DNA of 64,000 nucleotides from Pseudomonas sp. ICMP22404 (GCF_006227205.1 NZ_VCNG01000007.1:1-64000); one strand, 5' to 3'; shown: positions 42,365-51,685, counted from the first letter of the stretch. Made by a program: numbers and translations. The notes: generated from the letters alone by a model not told the origin.

Positions 42365-43807
42365 ATGAGCGGGTTGTTGTCCTCAGTCAGTGAACACCTT
42401 CTAGCCCCCGGCGGCGTGACCCTCGAAAGCCTGCAAGGCGTGCTGGGCGACCTGGCCGGGCCGGGTATCGATGCGGCCGACCTGTATTTCCAGGGCCAGA
42501 TCTCCGAGTCCTGGTCGCTGGAAGACGGCATCGTCAAGGAAGGCAGTTTCAACCTTGACCAGGGCGTGGGCGTGCGTGCCCAGTCCGGCGAGAAAACCGG
42601 ATTTGCCTACAGCAATGCCATTACCCTCGAAGCCCTGGGGGCTGCGGCCCGTGCGGCGCGTTCGATTTCCCGGGCCGGGCAGAATGGCACGGTCCAGGCC
42701 TTCAGCAGCCAGGACGTCGCGCAGTTGTATGCGCCGGATAATCCGCTGGAGGTCATGAGCCGGGCCGAGAAGGTCGAACTGCTCAAGCGCATCGATGTCG
42801 CGACCCGGGCCCTCGACCCGCGCATCCAGCAGGTGTCGGTGAGCATGGCCGGCGTCTGGGAGCGCATCCTGGTGGCGTCCACCGACGGCGGTCTGGCGGC
42901 GGATGTGCGGCCGCTGGTACGTTTCAATGTCAGTGTGATCGTCGAGCAGAACGGTCGCCGCGAGCGCGGTGGGCATGGAGGCGGTGGGCGCACCGACTAC
43001 CGCTATTTCCTCAGCGAAGACCGCGCCATGGGCTACGCCCGGGAGGCCCTGCGCCAGGCGCTGGTCAACCTGGAGGCCATTCCTGCGCCGGCTGGCACGT
43101 TGCCGGTGGTGCTGGGGTCCGGTTGGTCCGGTGTACTGCTGCACGAAGCGGTGGGGCATGGCCTGGAGGGCGATTTCAACCGCAAGGGCAGTTCAGCCTA
43201 TAGCGGGCGCATGGGCGAAATGGTCGCTTCGAAACTCTGCACCATTGTCGACGATGGCACTTTGGCTGGGCGGCGCGGCTCGCTGAGCGTCGACGACGAG
43301 GGCACCCCGACCGAGTGCACCACGCTGATCGAGAATGGCGTCCTCAAAGGCTACATGCAGGACAAGCTCAACGCCCGGTTGATGGGCGTGGCCCGCACCG
43401 GCAACGGCCGCCGTGAGTCTTATGCGCACCTGCCGATGCCACGCATGACCAACACCTACATGCTGGGTGGTCAAAGCGATCCGGCGGAAATCATCGCGTC
43501 GGTGAAAAAAGGCATCTACTGCGCCAATCTCGGCGGCGGCCAGGTGGACATCACCAGCGGCAAATTCGTGTTCTCCACCAGCGAGGCCTACCTGATCGAG
43601 GACGGCAAGATCACCGCGCCGGTCAAGGGTGCGACGCTGATCGGTAACGGACCGGAGGCCATGAGCAAGGTGTCGATGGTCGGCAACGATCTGGCGCTGG
43701 ACAGCGGTGTAGGGACGTGCGGCAAGGACGGGCAGTCGGTGCCGGTGGGTGTCGGTCAGCCGACCCTGAAGATCGATGCGATTACCGTGGGTGGCACGGG
43801 GGCATGA
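42365..43807 (+). CDS. tldD: Metalloprotease TldD
   Basis: 480 residues. TldD supplies the zinc site of the TldD/TldE heterodimer: [11 protein letters not shown] (HExxxH) with the downstream cysteine region [18 protein letters not shown]. The dimer opens and degrades unfolded peptides, and in other bacteria matures microcin B17 and degrades the CcdA antitoxin. The partner gene pmbA (tldE) is 0.7 kb downstream, with yjgA inserted on the other strand. The start follows AAGGCGTAAAACAT, 5 bp after the amidase gene. Confidence 0.96.
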   Translation: MSGLLSSVSEHLLAPGGVTLESLQGVLGDLAGPGIDAADLYFQGQISESWSLEDGIVKEGSFNLDQGVGVRAQSGEKTGFAYSNAITLEALGAAARAARSISRAGQNGTVQAFSSQDVAQLYAPDNPLEVMSRAEKVELLKRIDVATRALDPRIQQVSVSMAGVWERILVASTDGGLAADVRPLVRFNVSVIVEQNGRRERGGHGGGGRTDYRYFLSEDRAMGYAREALRQALVNLEAIPAPAGTLPVVLGSGWSGVLLHEAVGHGLEGDFNRKGSSAYSGRMGEMVASKLCTIVDDGTLAGRRGSLSVDDEGTPTECTTLIENGVLKGYMQDKLNARLMGVARTGNGRRESYAHLPMPRMTNTYMLGGQSDPAEIIASVKKGIYCANLGGGQVDITSGKFVFSTSEAYLIEDGKITAPVKGATLIGNGPEAMSKVSMVGNDLALDSGVGTCGKDGQSVPVGVGQPTLKIDAITVGGTGA

Positions 43808-43815
43808 CAGGAGCA

Positions 43816-43842
43816 GCGGGTGGAGTACGAGCCTCCACCCGC
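43816..43842. terminator. Bidirectional hairpin between convergent tldD and yjgA
   Basis: A 10-bp perfect stem GCGGGTGGAG/CTCCACCCGC with a 7-nt loop lies 8 bp after the tldD stop and 9 bp before the yjgA stop. It lacks a T-run on both strands, so its terminator role rests on stem strength and position. Confidence 0.5.
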
Positions 43843-43851
43843 GGACATCAC

Positions 43852-44376
43852 TCAGCGCAGGCCGCGTTGAGTCTCGTCCAGCTCACGGATGTACTTGAAG
43901 ATTTTACGGCTCGAAGCCGGTGGCTTGTTCTGCGCCACTTCGTGCTGGGCCTGACGGATCAGGGAGCGCAACTGCTGGCGATCGGCCTCCGGGTAGTCGA
44001 CGACGAATTTTTCCAGGGTGCCGTCGTCGCCTGCGATCAAGCGATCGCGCCAGCGTTCCAGGTTATGGAAGCGTTCGTTGTACTGCCGGGTGGAGGCGTC
44101 GAGTTGATCGAGCAGCACCAGGATGGCGTCAGTGTCCTGATCGCGCATCAGTTTGCCGATGAATTGCAGGTGCCGTTTACGCGCGATGTTCGCGGTGTGC
44201 TTGGGCGCATCGGCCAGGGCCCGGCGCAAGGCGTCGGTCAGGGGCAGTTTGGCCAGCAAGTCCGGCTTGAGTGTTGTCAGGCGCTCGCCGAGGTCAACCA
44301 GAGCATGCAGCTCGCGTTTGACCTGGGATTTGCTTTTTTCACCCTCGTAGAGGGAGTCGTCGTAAGAATCAACCAT
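43852..44376 (-). CDS. yjgA: Ribosome biogenesis factor YjgA (DarP, DUF615)
   Basis: 174 residues. [60 protein letters not shown] and [19 protein letters not shown] are strongly typical of the family. The protein associates with late 50S ribosomal intermediates and promotes peptidyl-transferase-centre maturation. ATG at 44376 fits the known N-terminus; an in-frame TTG five codons earlier is possible because no strong ribosome site precedes the ATG. It is encoded opposite to, and between, tldD and pmbA. Confidence 0.93.
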   Translation of the reverse strand: MVDSYDDSLYEGEKSKSQVKRELHALVDLGERLTTLKPDLLAKLPLTDALRRALADAPKHTANIARKRHLQFIGKLMRDQDTDAILVLLDQLDASTRQYNERFHNLERWRDRLIAGDDGTLEKFVVDYPEADRQQLRSLIRQAQHEVAQNKPPASSRKIFKYIRELDETQRGLR

Positions 44377-44483
44377 GGGGGCAGTCCGCAAAGAAACGCC
44401 GCCATGATAACCAGTCGGGGGCCGCTTGTCCGGCCCGGTCGCTCGAAGGCCTTACCGAAAGCAGAATTTGAGTGGAGAAAGCC

Positions 44484-45830
44484 ATGAGTGCAGTTCAGAG
44501 CGTCGGCCCGCAGGCATTGCCGGCACTGCAGGAGCAGGTCGAGCAGATCCTTGCCGAAGCCAAGCGACAGGGCGCCAGCGCCTGTGAGGTGGCGGTGTCC
44601 CTGGAGCAGGGCCTGTCGACGTCGGTACGCCAGCGTGAGGTGGAAACCGTCGAGTTCAATCGCGACCAGGGTTTTGGCATCACCTTGTACGTCGGCCAGC
44701 GCAAGGGCTCGGCCAGCACATCGGCCAGCGGCCCGGACGCCATTCGCGAAACCGTCGCCGCGGCACTGGCGATTGCCCAGCACACCTCCGAAGACGAAGC
44801 CTCGGGCTTGGCCGATGCGGCCCTGATGTGCAAGGAAGCGCGGGATTTCGATCTGTTCCACGCCTGGGACATCACTCCCGAGCAGGCCATCGAGCAGGCG
44901 TTGCGCTGTGAAGCGGCAGCATTCGATACCGATCCGCGGATCAAGAACGCCGACGGCACGACGCTCAATACCCACCAGGGCTGCCGGGTGTATGGCAACA
45001 GCCACGGTTTCATCGGCGGCTACGCCTCGACCCGTCACAGCCTCAGCTGCGTGATGATTGCCGAAGCCAATGGCCAGATGCAGCGTGATTACTGGTACGA
45101 CGTGAACCGCCAGGGCAATCTGCTGATGGACCCGCTGGTGATCGGCCAGAAAGCCGCGCAACGGGCGGCCAGTCGCCTGGGCGCACGACCGGTGCCGACC
45201 TGTGAAGTGCCGGTGCTTTTTGCTGCCGAGCTGGCCGGCGGATTGTTCGGCAGCTTCCTGTCGGCAGTGTCCGGCGGCAACCTGTATCGCAAGTCCTCGT
45301 TCCTCGAAGGCGCCCTGGGCCAGAAACTGTTCCCGGAATGGATGACCATCGACGAACGCCCGCACCTGATGCAAGCCATGGGCAGTTCGGCTTTCGACGG
45401 TGATGGCCTGGCCACGTATGCCAAGCCGTTCGTGGAGAGGGGGGAGCTGGTGTCCTACATCCTCGGCACGTATTCGGGCCGTAAACTTGGCATGCCGAGC
45501 ACCGCCAATGCCGGCGGCGTGCACAACCTGTTCGTGACCCATGGCGAAGAGGACCAGGCGGCCTTGCTGCGGCGGATGGGAAGAGGGTTGCTGGTGACCG
45601 AGCTGATGGGGCATGGCCTGAACATGGTGACCGGCGATTACTCCCGGGGTGCGGCCGGCTTCTGGGTCGAAAATGGCGAGATTCAATTCCCGGTTCAGGA
45701 AGTGACCATTGCCGGCAACATGCGCGACATGTTCAAGCAGATCGTGGCGGTGGGGAATGATCTGGAGCTGCGCAGCAACATCCGCACCGGTTCGGTGTTG
45801 ATCGAGCGGATGACCGTAGCGGGCAGCTGA
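44484..45830 (+). CDS. pmbA: Metalloprotease-associated protein PmbA (TldE)
   Basis: 448 residues. MSAVQSVGPQALPALQEQVE, EVETVEFNRDQGFGITLYVG, GNSHGFIGGYASTRHSLSC and AELAGGLFGSFLSAVSGGNL match TldE/PmbA, the non-zinc partner of TldD. It lacks HExxxH, as expected. ATG 44484 has GGAGA close upstream; an in-frame GTG at 44472 would use a poorer site. Divergent from yjgA with 107 bp between. A clear terminator follows. Confidence 0.95.
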   Translation: MSAVQSVGPQALPALQEQVEQILAEAKRQGASACEVAVSLEQGLSTSVRQREVETVEFNRDQGFGITLYVGQRKGSASTSASGPDAIRETVAAALAIAQHTSEDEASGLADAALMCKEARDFDLFHAWDITPEQAIEQALRCEAAAFDTDPRIKNADGTTLNTHQGCRVYGNSHGFIGGYASTRHSLSCVMIAEANGQMQRDYWYDVNRQGNLLMDPLVIGQKAAQRAASRLGARPVPTCEVPVLFAAELAGGLFGSFLSAVSGGNLYRKSSFLEGALGQKLFPEWMTIDERPHLMQAMGSSAFDGDGLATYAKPFVERGELVSYILGTYSGRKLGMPSTANAGGVHNLFVTHGEEDQAALLRRMGRGLLVTELMGHGLNMVTGDYSRGAAGFWVENGEIQFPVQEVTIAGNMRDMFKQIVAVGNDLELRSNIRTGSVLIERMTVAGS

Positions 45831-45850
45831 TCTGTAATCGCAATAAAGAT

Positions 45851-45884
45851 GGCGCGTCATCCTAGCGGGTGACGCGCCTTTTTT
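45851..45884 (+). terminator. Intrinsic terminator of pmbA
   Basis: GGCGCGTCATCC and GGGTGACGCGCC form a 12-bp stem (one G-T pair) with loop TAGC, directly followed by TTTTTT (45879-45884). A textbook Rho-independent terminator 20 bp after the pmbA stop. Confidence 0.92.
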
Positions 45885-45927
45885 GTGTCCGCTTGGCCCT
45901 GTTTCGATTCAGGACATGGACACCCTG

Positions 45928-46058
45928 TGGCGAGGGGATTTATCCCCGCTGGGGTGCGAAGCGCCCCCAAAAAAGGTCCATGCAATCAACCCAAGACACC
46001 GCGAGAGTAGGTTTTGGGGCTGCTTCGCATCCCAGCGGGGATAAATCCCCTCGCCACA
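45928..46058. repeat. REPIN-like inverted pair, family A
   Basis: Left unit TGTGGCGAGGGGATTTATCC with GGGGTGCGAAGCGCCCC, right unit GGGGCTGCTTCGCATCCCAG with GGGGATAAATCCCC and CTCGCCACA. The two inner palindromes carry different substitutions (GGTGCGAAGCGCC and GGCTGCTTCGCATCC), so the arms have drifted separately. It sits between the pmbA terminator and the Fur-controlled promoter. With these two it fills the 45831-46134 gap. Confidence 0.85.
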
Positions 46059-46075
46059 ATGGCGCTCTCCTGCGC

Positions 46076-46118
46076 TTGTGTTGAATCTCATTATCATCTA
46101 ATAATGAATCTCATTACC
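46076..46118 (+). promoter_or_regulatory. Fur-box-overlapped promoter of fagA-fumC-orfX-sodA
   Basis: A -35-like TTGTGT (46076-46081) and -10-like TAATAA (46099-46104) are 17 bp apart. AATAATGAATCTCATTACC (46100-46118) matches the 19-bp Fur consensus at 14 positions. A second, overlapping array, GAATCTCATTATC (46083-46095), resembles another partial box. Iron-loaded Fur binding would block the promoter, as known for the same operon in P. aeruginosa. Confidence 0.8.
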
Positions 46119-46134
46119 TGATTGAGCCCCGGTC

Positions 46135-46530
46135 ATGAGTTCTGCCTTGCACGAGCAACCCTACCTTGAAAGCTGGCGCTGGATGAGTCGCCGGATCCGT
46201 TGTGCCATGAGCCCGGACGAGCCGCGGCTGATCGAGCAATACCTGGCCGAGGGCCGCTATCTGGCCCGCTGCACCGCGACTTCGCCGTGGATGATTTGCG
46301 AAACGGCCTTTCGCCTGTTGCTCGACACCGCCTCGGACGTCGCGCTGCCCTGGCATTGGCGCACGCTCTGCCTCGACCAGGCCTGGCGCCCATTGCGTGA
46401 CCTCGAACGCCAATCACTGTGTCGCTGCCGCCTCACACGCTGGCAGCGCCATGCCTGGGCGCTGGCGACCTGCGTCCTGGAACCCTCGATTTGTCTCAAT
46501 GAACCGGTACAAGGATTTCCCGATGAGTAA
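46135..46530 (+). CDS. fagA: Fur-associated gene product FagA
   Basis: 131 residues. Small protein rich in Trp (about 8) and Cys (8), with MSSALHEQPYLESWRWMSRR, ATSPWMICETAFRLLLD and RCRLTRWQRHAWALATCVLE. Biochemical function is unknown. It is recognised by context: the first gene behind a Fur box, overlapping fumC by 8 nt and followed by orfX and sodA, exactly the P. aeruginosa fagA-fumC-orfX-sodA order. The cysteines are not in a clear ferredoxin spacing. ATG 46135 starts 17 bp after the Fur box, so the leader is very short. Expected to be made under iron limitation. Confidence 0.85.
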   Translation: MSSALHEQPYLESWRWMSRRIRCAMSPDEPRLIEQYLAEGRYLARCTATSPWMICETAFRLLLDTASDVALPWHWRTLCLDQAWRPLRDLERQSLCRCRLTRWQRHAWALATCVLEPSICLNEPVQGFPDE

Positions 46531-47899
46531 CACCCGTATCGAACGCGACAGCATGGGCGAGCTTCACGTCCCGGTAGATGCCCTTTATGGCGCCCAGACC
46601 CAGCGTGCCGTGGAGAATTTTCCCGTCAGCGGCCAACGCATGCCGACGCAGTTCATCCGTGCGCTGATCCTGGCCAAGGCAGCCGCGGCCCAGGCCAACG
46701 TGGAGCTGGAACAGATCAGCGTGGCCCAAGGCAAAGCCATCGTCGATGCGGCCCAGGGGCTGCTCGAAGGGCAGTTCATGGATCATTTCCCGGTGGATAT
46801 TTTCCAGACCGGCTCTGGCACCAGCTCCAACATGAACGCCAACGAAGTGATCGCCACCCTCGCCAGCCGCTTGCTGGGGGAGACGATCAACCCGAACGAC
46901 CACGTCAACTGCGGCCAGAGCAGCAATGACATCATTCCTACCTGCATTCACGTCAGTGCCGCGCTGGCCCTGCATGAACAGCTGCTGCCGGCGTTGAGGC
47001 ACCTGGTGCAGGTGATCGAGCACAAGGCCGTGGAGGTTCATCCGTTCATCAAGACCGGTCGTACCCACTTGATGGATGCCATGCCGGTCCGTATGAGCCA
47101 GGTGCTCGAGGGGTGGGCGCAGCAGTTGAAAGCCAACCTCGATCATTTGCAGGACTTGCTACCAAGCCTGCAATCCCTGGCCCAGGGCGGTACGGCAGTC
47201 GGCACCGGGGTCAATGCGCACCCGCGATTCGCCGAGCTGTTCAGTCAGCAACTGACCCGGCTGACCCATGTGCAGTTCACCCCAGGCAAGAACCTGTTCG
47301 CGCTGATCGGTTCCCAGGACACCGCTGTGGCGGTTTCCGGGCAGCTCAAGACCACCGCGGTGTCGTTGATGAAAATCGCCAACGACCTGCGCTGGATGAA
47401 TTCCGGACCTCTGGCCGGCCTGGGCGAGATCGAGCTTGAGGGCTTGCAGCCAGGCTCCTCGATCATGCCCGGCAAGGTCAACCCGGTGATTCCCGAGGCC
47501 ACCGCGATGGTCGCGACCCAGGTGATCGGCAATGACACGGTGATCACCGTGGCCGGTCAATCGGGCAATTTCGAATTGAACGTGATGCTGCCGATCATCG
47601 CCCAGAACCTGCTGAGCAGCATTGCCTTGATGTCCAGTGTCAGCCGGCTGCTGGCGGACAAGGCCATCGCCACGTTCAAGGTCAACGAGGCCGGGCTCAA
47701 GCAGGCGCTGTCACGCAACCCGATCCTGGTTACTGCATTGAACCCGATCATCGGTTACCAGAAAGCCGCTGAAATCGCCAAGAAGGCCTATCAGCAAGGC
47801 CGTCCAGTCATCGATGTCGCCTTGGAACACACCGACCTGTCGCGCAGCGAACTGGAGGTCCTGCTGGATCCCGAGAAGCTCACCGCCGGTGGGGTGTAG
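46523..47899 (+). CDS. fumC: Class II fumarate hydratase (iron-independent)
   Basis: 458 residues. MSNTRIERDSMGELHVPVDA, TGSGTSSNMNANEV, VNCGQSSND and the superfamily signature GSSIMPGKVNP are intact. Class II fumarases need no iron-sulfur cluster, so induction under low iron keeps the TCA cycle working when class I enzyme fails. ATG 46523 overlaps fagA by 8 nt and follows AAGGATTTCC; longer versions of the frame run back into fagA. Confidence 0.96.
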   Translation: MSNTRIERDSMGELHVPVDALYGAQTQRAVENFPVSGQRMPTQFIRALILAKAAAAQANVELEQISVAQGKAIVDAAQGLLEGQFMDHFPVDIFQTGSGTSSNMNANEVIATLASRLLGETINPNDHVNCGQSSNDIIPTCIHVSAALALHEQLLPALRHLVQVIEHKAVEVHPFIKTGRTHLMDAMPVRMSQVLEGWAQQLKANLDHLQDLLPSLQSLAQGGTAVGTGVNAHPRFAELFSQQLTRLTHVQFTPGKNLFALIGSQDTAVAVSGQLKTTAVSLMKIANDLRWMNSGPLAGLGEIELEGLQPGSSIMPGKVNPVIPEATAMVATQVIGNDTVITVAGQSGNFELNVMLPIIAQNLLSSIALMSSVSRLLADKAIATFKVNEAGLKQALSRNPILVTALNPIIGYQKAAEIAKKAYQQGRPVIDVALEHTDLSRSELEVLLDPEKLTAGGV

Positions 47900-47926
47900 T
47901 GCCGACACCTGCGTGGAGGATTCATC

Positions 47927-48367
47927 ATGGAGCACTGGAAACGCACGACCGAAAGGGCCAATCGTCATTTCATCCTGGGCGAGCTGGTGGACGCCCGCGA
48001 GGCCTACCTGCAAGCCCTGGCCCTGGCACAGGTGTTGTTCGAACGCTGGGCTGATGCCGATGAAGCCGTGGCTGCCTGCGTTGTGTCCCATCACAACCTG
48101 GCGGATCTGCACCTGCGGCTGAACCAGCCGGAGGAAAGCGCCGAATACCTGTGCGCCATCCACCAACGGCTGCTGCAGACCCTGCAGGACGAGCGCATGC
48201 CTTCGGCCTTGCGTGCCGCCGCGATGCGCCAGAGCCACAAGACCTATGTCGAACTGCTGGGTTTCATCAGTGAACACGGCGAGTACCCACGCACCCAACG
48301 GCTGCTCCGCAGCAACGACACGTCATGCCTGCACCGCGATATCCCCCTTCATCATGGAGTTCATTGA
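47927..48367 (+). CDS. Hypothetical protein of the fumC-sodA operon (orfX)
   Basis: 146 residues. Helical, soluble, TPR-like character: [40 protein letters not shown] and [20 protein letters not shown]. Function unknown. Homologues occupy the same place between fumC and sodA in other pseudomonads. GGAGGATTCATC gives a good ribosome site for ATG 47927. It ends 2 bp before sodA, so translation is probably coupled. A scaffold or assembly role for the iron-sparing enzymes is possible but unsupported. Confidence 0.8.
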   Translation: MEHWKRTTERANRHFILGELVDAREAYLQALALAQVLFERWADADEAVAACVVSHHNLADLHLRLNQPEESAEYLCAIHQRLLQTLQDERMPSALRAAAMRQSHKTYVELLGFISEHGEYPRTQRLLRSNDTSCLHRDIPLHHGVH

Positions 48368-48369
48368 AA

Positions 48370-48981
48370 ATGGCTTTTACCTTGCCCGCGCTGCCCTACG
48401 CCTACGCTGCCCTGGAACCGCATATCGATGCGCAAACCATGGAAATCCATTACACAAAACACCATCAGACCTATATCAATAACCTCAACGCGGCCGTGGA
48501 GGGCACCGAGTACGCCCAATGGCCCATCGAAAAGCTGGTGGCCAGCGTGGAGCAATTGCCACAGGACTTGCGGGCCGCGGTGATCAACCAGGGAGGCGGC
48601 CATGCCAATCATTCCTTGTTCTGGGACGTGATGTCCCCTGAGGGGGGAGGGCAGCCTGATGGTGCGCTTGCCGCGGCGATCGAGGCGCAACTGGGCGGCC
48701 TGGAGCGGTTCAAGGAAGCGTTCACCAAGGCGGCGTTGAGCCGTTTCGGCAGCGGCTGGGCCTGGTTGAGCGTAACCCCGCAAAAGCGGCTGGTGGTGGA
48801 GAGCAGCGCTAACCAGGACAGCCCGCTGATGGCCGGTCATACACCCATCCTCGGTCTGGATGTGTGGGAGCACGCCTATTACCTGCGGTACCAGAACCGC
48901 CGGCCGGAATACATCAACGCGTTCTACAACGTGGTCAACTGGCCTGCAGTCGCTCGGCGTTACCAGGCTGCGCTTGCCTGA
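48370..48981 (+). CDS. sodA: Superoxide dismutase [Mn]
   Basis: 203 residues. Metal ligands are in [26 protein letters not shown] and [18 protein letters not shown]. The [10 protein letters not shown] wording, with glycines where Fe-SOD has the AQVWNH glutamine, marks it as the manganese type. It removes superoxide when iron, and so Fe-SOD, is scarce, in line with the upstream Fur box. ATG 48370 starts 2 bp after the orfX stop; the ORF could extend upstream to 48325, but [10 protein letters not shown] is the family N-terminus. Confidence 0.95.
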   Translation: MAFTLPALPYAYAALEPHIDAQTMEIHYTKHHQTYINNLNAAVEGTEYAQWPIEKLVASVEQLPQDLRAAVINQGGGHANHSLFWDVMSPEGGGQPDGALAAAIEAQLGGLERFKEAFTKAALSRFGSGWAWLSVTPQKRLVVESSANQDSPLMAGHTPILGLDVWEHAYYLRYQNRRPEYINAFYNVVNWPAVARRYQAALA

Positions 48982-49010
48982 GCTGTTCATCAAACAATCC
49001 AAGGCTGACT

Positions 49011-49901
49011 ATGGACACTGAAACTCTGGCGCCGAGGAGCGGGCGGATGTTCCGCTACGCCTTGGGGTCGCTATTACTGTTGGCCGGGATGACATTGCTG
49101 GCGGCCGAAGGCCTGGCGTGGCTGGGCCTTGAGCCAAGACTGCTGCGTGCATTGCAAGGCGGTGGGCTTTGCGCCTTGGGAACGGCTTTGGGGGCTGTAC
49201 CGGTGCTGGTCATCCGGCGAATGCCTCAGGCCGTGAGCGATTCGCTGCTGGGTTTCGGCGCGGGAGTGATGCTGGCCGCTACGGCGTTTTCGCTGATCGT
49301 GCCGGGTATCGCTGCGGCCGAGCAATTGGGGCTTACGCCCTGGCTGGCCAGCGGCCTGGTCAGTTTCGGCATCTTGGCCGGTGCATTTGGCTTGTACCTG
49401 GTGGAGCGAAAGGTGTCCGCCCGTCCTGAACAGCTGGTTGGTGCACCCGGGCATCCGGTCATTGCGCCGCGGATCTGGTTGTTCGTGTTTGCCATCGTGG
49501 CCCACAACATTCCGGAAGGAATGGCCGTCGGCGTGTCGGCGGGCGGTGGCATGCCCGATGCCGACAGCCTGGCGATGGGCATCGCCTTGCAGGATGTACC
49601 TGAGGGGCTGGTCATTGCTCTGGTACTGGCCGCGGCCGGAATGTCCAGGTTCAAGGCATTCCTGATCGGCGCGGCCTCGGGACTGGTGGAACCCCTGTTC
49701 GCGCTATTGTGCGCATGGCTGGTGAGCCTGGCCGGGATGTTGCTGCCGCTGGGCCTGGCACTGGCGGCCGGGGCCATGTTGCTGGTGGTGACCCACGAGG
49801 TCATTCCCGAAGCCCGCCGCAACGGTCACGAGAAGCTGGCGAGCCTGGGATTGCTGATGGGGTTCTGTCTGATGATGGTGATGGATACCGCGCTGGCGTG
49901 A
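49011..49901 (+). CDS. ZIP-family divalent metal transporter
   Basis: 296 residues with about eight membrane helices. The metal-site helices are HNIPEGMAVGVSAGG (TM4) and QDVPEGLVIALVLAAAG (TM5), the ZIP signature; TM5 has Q where H is common (HDVPEG or HNIPEG), which may alter metal choice. It starts 29 bp after sodA in the same direction, so it may be part of the Fur-controlled operon. A ZIP importer of Mn or Zn beside Mn-SOD makes sense, because it would supply the manganese cofactor. Metal identity is inferred. Confidence 0.88.
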   Translation: MDTETLAPRSGRMFRYALGSLLLLAGMTLLAAEGLAWLGLEPRLLRALQGGGLCALGTALGAVPVLVIRRMPQAVSDSLLGFGAGVMLAATAFSLIVPGIAAAEQLGLTPWLASGLVSFGILAGAFGLYLVERKVSARPEQLVGAPGHPVIAPRIWLFVFAIVAHNIPEGMAVGVSAGGGMPDADSLAMGIALQDVPEGLVIALVLAAAGMSRFKAFLIGAASGLVEPLFALLCAWLVSLAGMLLPLGLALAAGAMLLVVTHEVIPEARRNGHEKLASLGLLMGFCLMMVMDTALA

Positions 49902-49923
49902 CAGGGAGAATCTGTGATCTATT

Positions 49924-50053
49924 TGTGGCGAGGGGATTTATCCCCGCTGGGCTGCGAAGCAGCCCCAAAAAGAGCTTAGTCGACCTGATGCTCGGCGGTG
50001 ACAGATATCAGGGCTGCTTCGCAGCCCAGCGGGGATAAATCCCCTCGCCACAG
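49924..50053. repeat. REPIN-like inverted pair, family A
   Basis: Left unit TGTGGCGAGGGGATTTATCC with GGGCTGCGAAGCAGCCC, and right unit GGGCTGCTTCGCAGCCCAGC to CCCCTCGCCACAG. The inner palindrome uses the GAAGC variant in both arms, unlike the copies at 13389 and 18180, which carry GTAGC or GCAGC. Lies between the convergent ZIP and ptsO genes. Confidence 0.85.
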
Positions 50054-50057
50054 GGGG

Positions 50058-50333
50058 TTATTCGCCTTCGTCGAAGTAGCGGTTAATCAGGTCCACCAGG
50101 GCGTCCATCGCCTCCTGCGCTTGTTCACCTTGGGTTTCCAGATAGATCGTGGTGCCCTTGCCCGCTGCAAGCATCATCATGGCCATGATGCTTTTGCCGT
50201 CGATCGTGGATTCAGGCGTCCGACCGACGCGGATGGTCGTTTCCTTGAACTGGCCAGCCACGCCGACAAACTTGGCTGAAGCCCGGGCGTGCAAGCCCAG
50301 CTTGTTGATGATTTCAATTTCCTGAGCAGGCAT
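50058..50333 (-). CDS. ptsO: PTS-Ntr phosphocarrier NPr
   Basis: 91 residues of the HPr family. The phosphorylated histidine is H15 in LGLHARASAKF; S48 lies in DGKSIMAMMML. NPr passes phosphate from PtsP (EI-Ntr) to PtsN and is regulatory rather than sugar-transporting. Last gene of the rpoN cluster, 15 bp after rapZ. The order rpoN-hpf-ptsN-rapZ-ptsO is complete. Confidence 0.95.
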   Translation of the reverse strand: MPAQEIEIINKLGLHARASAKFVGVAGQFKETTIRVGRTPESTIDGKSIMAMMMLAAGKGTTIYLETQGEQAQEAMDALVDLINRYFDEGE

Positions 50334-50348
50334 CGCGATGTGAATCCT

Positions 50349-51206
50349 TTAGCTGAGGTCGCGGTGGCGAACCTGGACGTTCTTCAGGGATTGTTGCAGG
50401 AGCTGACCCAGGCGTTCAGTCAGGTAGACGGAGCGGTGATGACCGCCGGTACAGCCGATGGCAATCGTGACATAGGCTCGGTTGCTTGCGGCAAACCGGG
50501 GCAGCCATTTAAGCAGGTAGCCGGAGATGTCCTGGAACATTTCCTCGACATCCGGTTGGGCCGCCAGGTAGTCGATCACCGGTTGGTCGAGCCCGGATTG
50601 CTCGCGCAGCTCCGGTTTCCAATAAGGGTTGGGCAGGCAACGCACATCGAACACCAGATCGGCGTCTACCGGCATGCCACGCTTGAAACCGAACGACTCC
50701 ACCAGGAACGCCGTGCCTGGCTCCGGCTGGTTCAGTAGGCGCAACTTGATGGTGTCGCGTAACTGATACAGGTTCAGGTTCGTGGTGTCGACCTTCAGGT
50801 CCGCCAGGTCGGCGATCGGTCCAAGCAACTGGCTTTCGTCTTCAATGGCTTCGGCCAGCGAGCGGTTGGCATTGCTCAGCGGGTGGCGTCGCCGGGTCTC
50901 GGAAAAGCGCTTGAGCAGGGTTTCGTCATCGGCATCCAGGTACAGCACATCGCACTGGATATGCCGGTTGCGCACTTCCTCGAGCAGTTCGGGGAAACGC
51001 GACAGGTGGCTCGGCAGGTTGCGTGCGTCGACGGAAACCGCCACCAGCGGTTGCGCCAGCTCGGTGTGGATCAGCGCCCGTTCGGCCAGCTCCGGCAGCA
51101 GGCCGGCTGGAAGGTTGTCGATGCAATAGTAGCCGCTGTCCTCAAGCACGTTGAGCGCCGTGCTTTTACCGGAGCCGGAGCGACCGCTGACGATGATCAG
51201 GCGCAT
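50349..51206 (-). CDS. rapZ: RNase adapter protein RapZ
   Basis: 285 residues. Walker [10 protein letters not shown] in the N-terminal P-loop domain ([20 protein letters not shown]) and the C-terminal domain with [15 protein letters not shown]. In enterobacteria RapZ binds glucosamine-6-phosphate and directs RNase E to the sRNA GlmZ. Pseudomonads have no recognised GlmZ in this window, so the local role is uncertain beyond nucleotide and RNA binding. Starts 2 bp after ptsN. Confidence 0.94.
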   Translation of the reverse strand: MRLIIVSGRSGSGKSTALNVLEDSGYYCIDNLPAGLLPELAERALIHTELAQPLVAVSVDARNLPSHLSRFPELLEEVRNRHIQCDVLYLDADDETLLKRFSETRRRHPLSNANRSLAEAIEDESQLLGPIADLADLKVDTTNLNLYQLRDTIKLRLLNQPEPGTAFLVESFGFKRGMPVDADLVFDVRCLPNPYWKPELREQSGLDQPVIDYLAAQPDVEEMFQDISGYLLKWLPRFAASNRAYVTIAIGCTGGHHRSVYLTERLGQLLQQSLKNVQVRHRDLS

Positions 51207-51208
51207 GA

Positions 51209-51673
51209 TTAATGACCGTTCTGCTCGTCCAGGACTACCTGATACAAGGCTTGGTTGCTCGGTGCGCTGCGCAGTTTTTCGCGCACTTCCTTGCGGTCCA
51301 GCATGCTGGCGATCTGGCGCAGCAGCTCAAGATGCGCATCGGTCGCCGCTTCCGGAACCAGCAATACGAACAGCAGGTCGACCGGTGCGCCGTCGATGGC
51401 GTCGAAATCAATGGCGGCTTCAAGGTGCAGCAGTGCGCTGATGGGCGTGATGCATCCCTTGAGGCGGCAGTGGGGAATGGCGATGCCGTTGCCAAAACCG
51501 GTGGAACCGAGTTTTTCACGGGCAACCAGGGCCTCGAAGACGTCCTGCATTTCCAGATCCGGCACTTCGCGGTGGATCAGGTTGGCAATTTGTTCGAGGG
51601 CTTTCTTTTTACTGCCGCCCGGCGCGTTCACCATGGAACGGCCGGGGGTCAGGATGGTTTCTAGTCGGATCAT
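51209..51673 (-). CDS. ptsN: PTS-Ntr EIIA component PtsN
   Basis: 154 residues, EIIA(Fru)-like. [14 protein letters not shown], the phosphorylated H68 in [13 protein letters not shown] and [19 protein letters not shown] are diagnostic. PtsN reports nitrogen and carbon status and affects K transport, pyruvate dehydrogenase and sigma-54 expression. It lies 12 bp downstream of hpf and 2 bp before rapZ, inside the rpoN operon. Confidence 0.95.
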   Translation of the reverse strand: MIRLETILTPGRSMVNAPGGSKKKALEQIANLIHREVPDLEMQDVFEALVAREKLGSTGFGNGIAIPHCRLKGCITPISALLHLEAAIDFDAIDGAPVDLLFVLLVPEAATDAHLELLRQIASMLDRKEVREKLRSAPSNQALYQVVLDEQNGH

Positions 51674-51685
51674 GGATTGGGGGGA

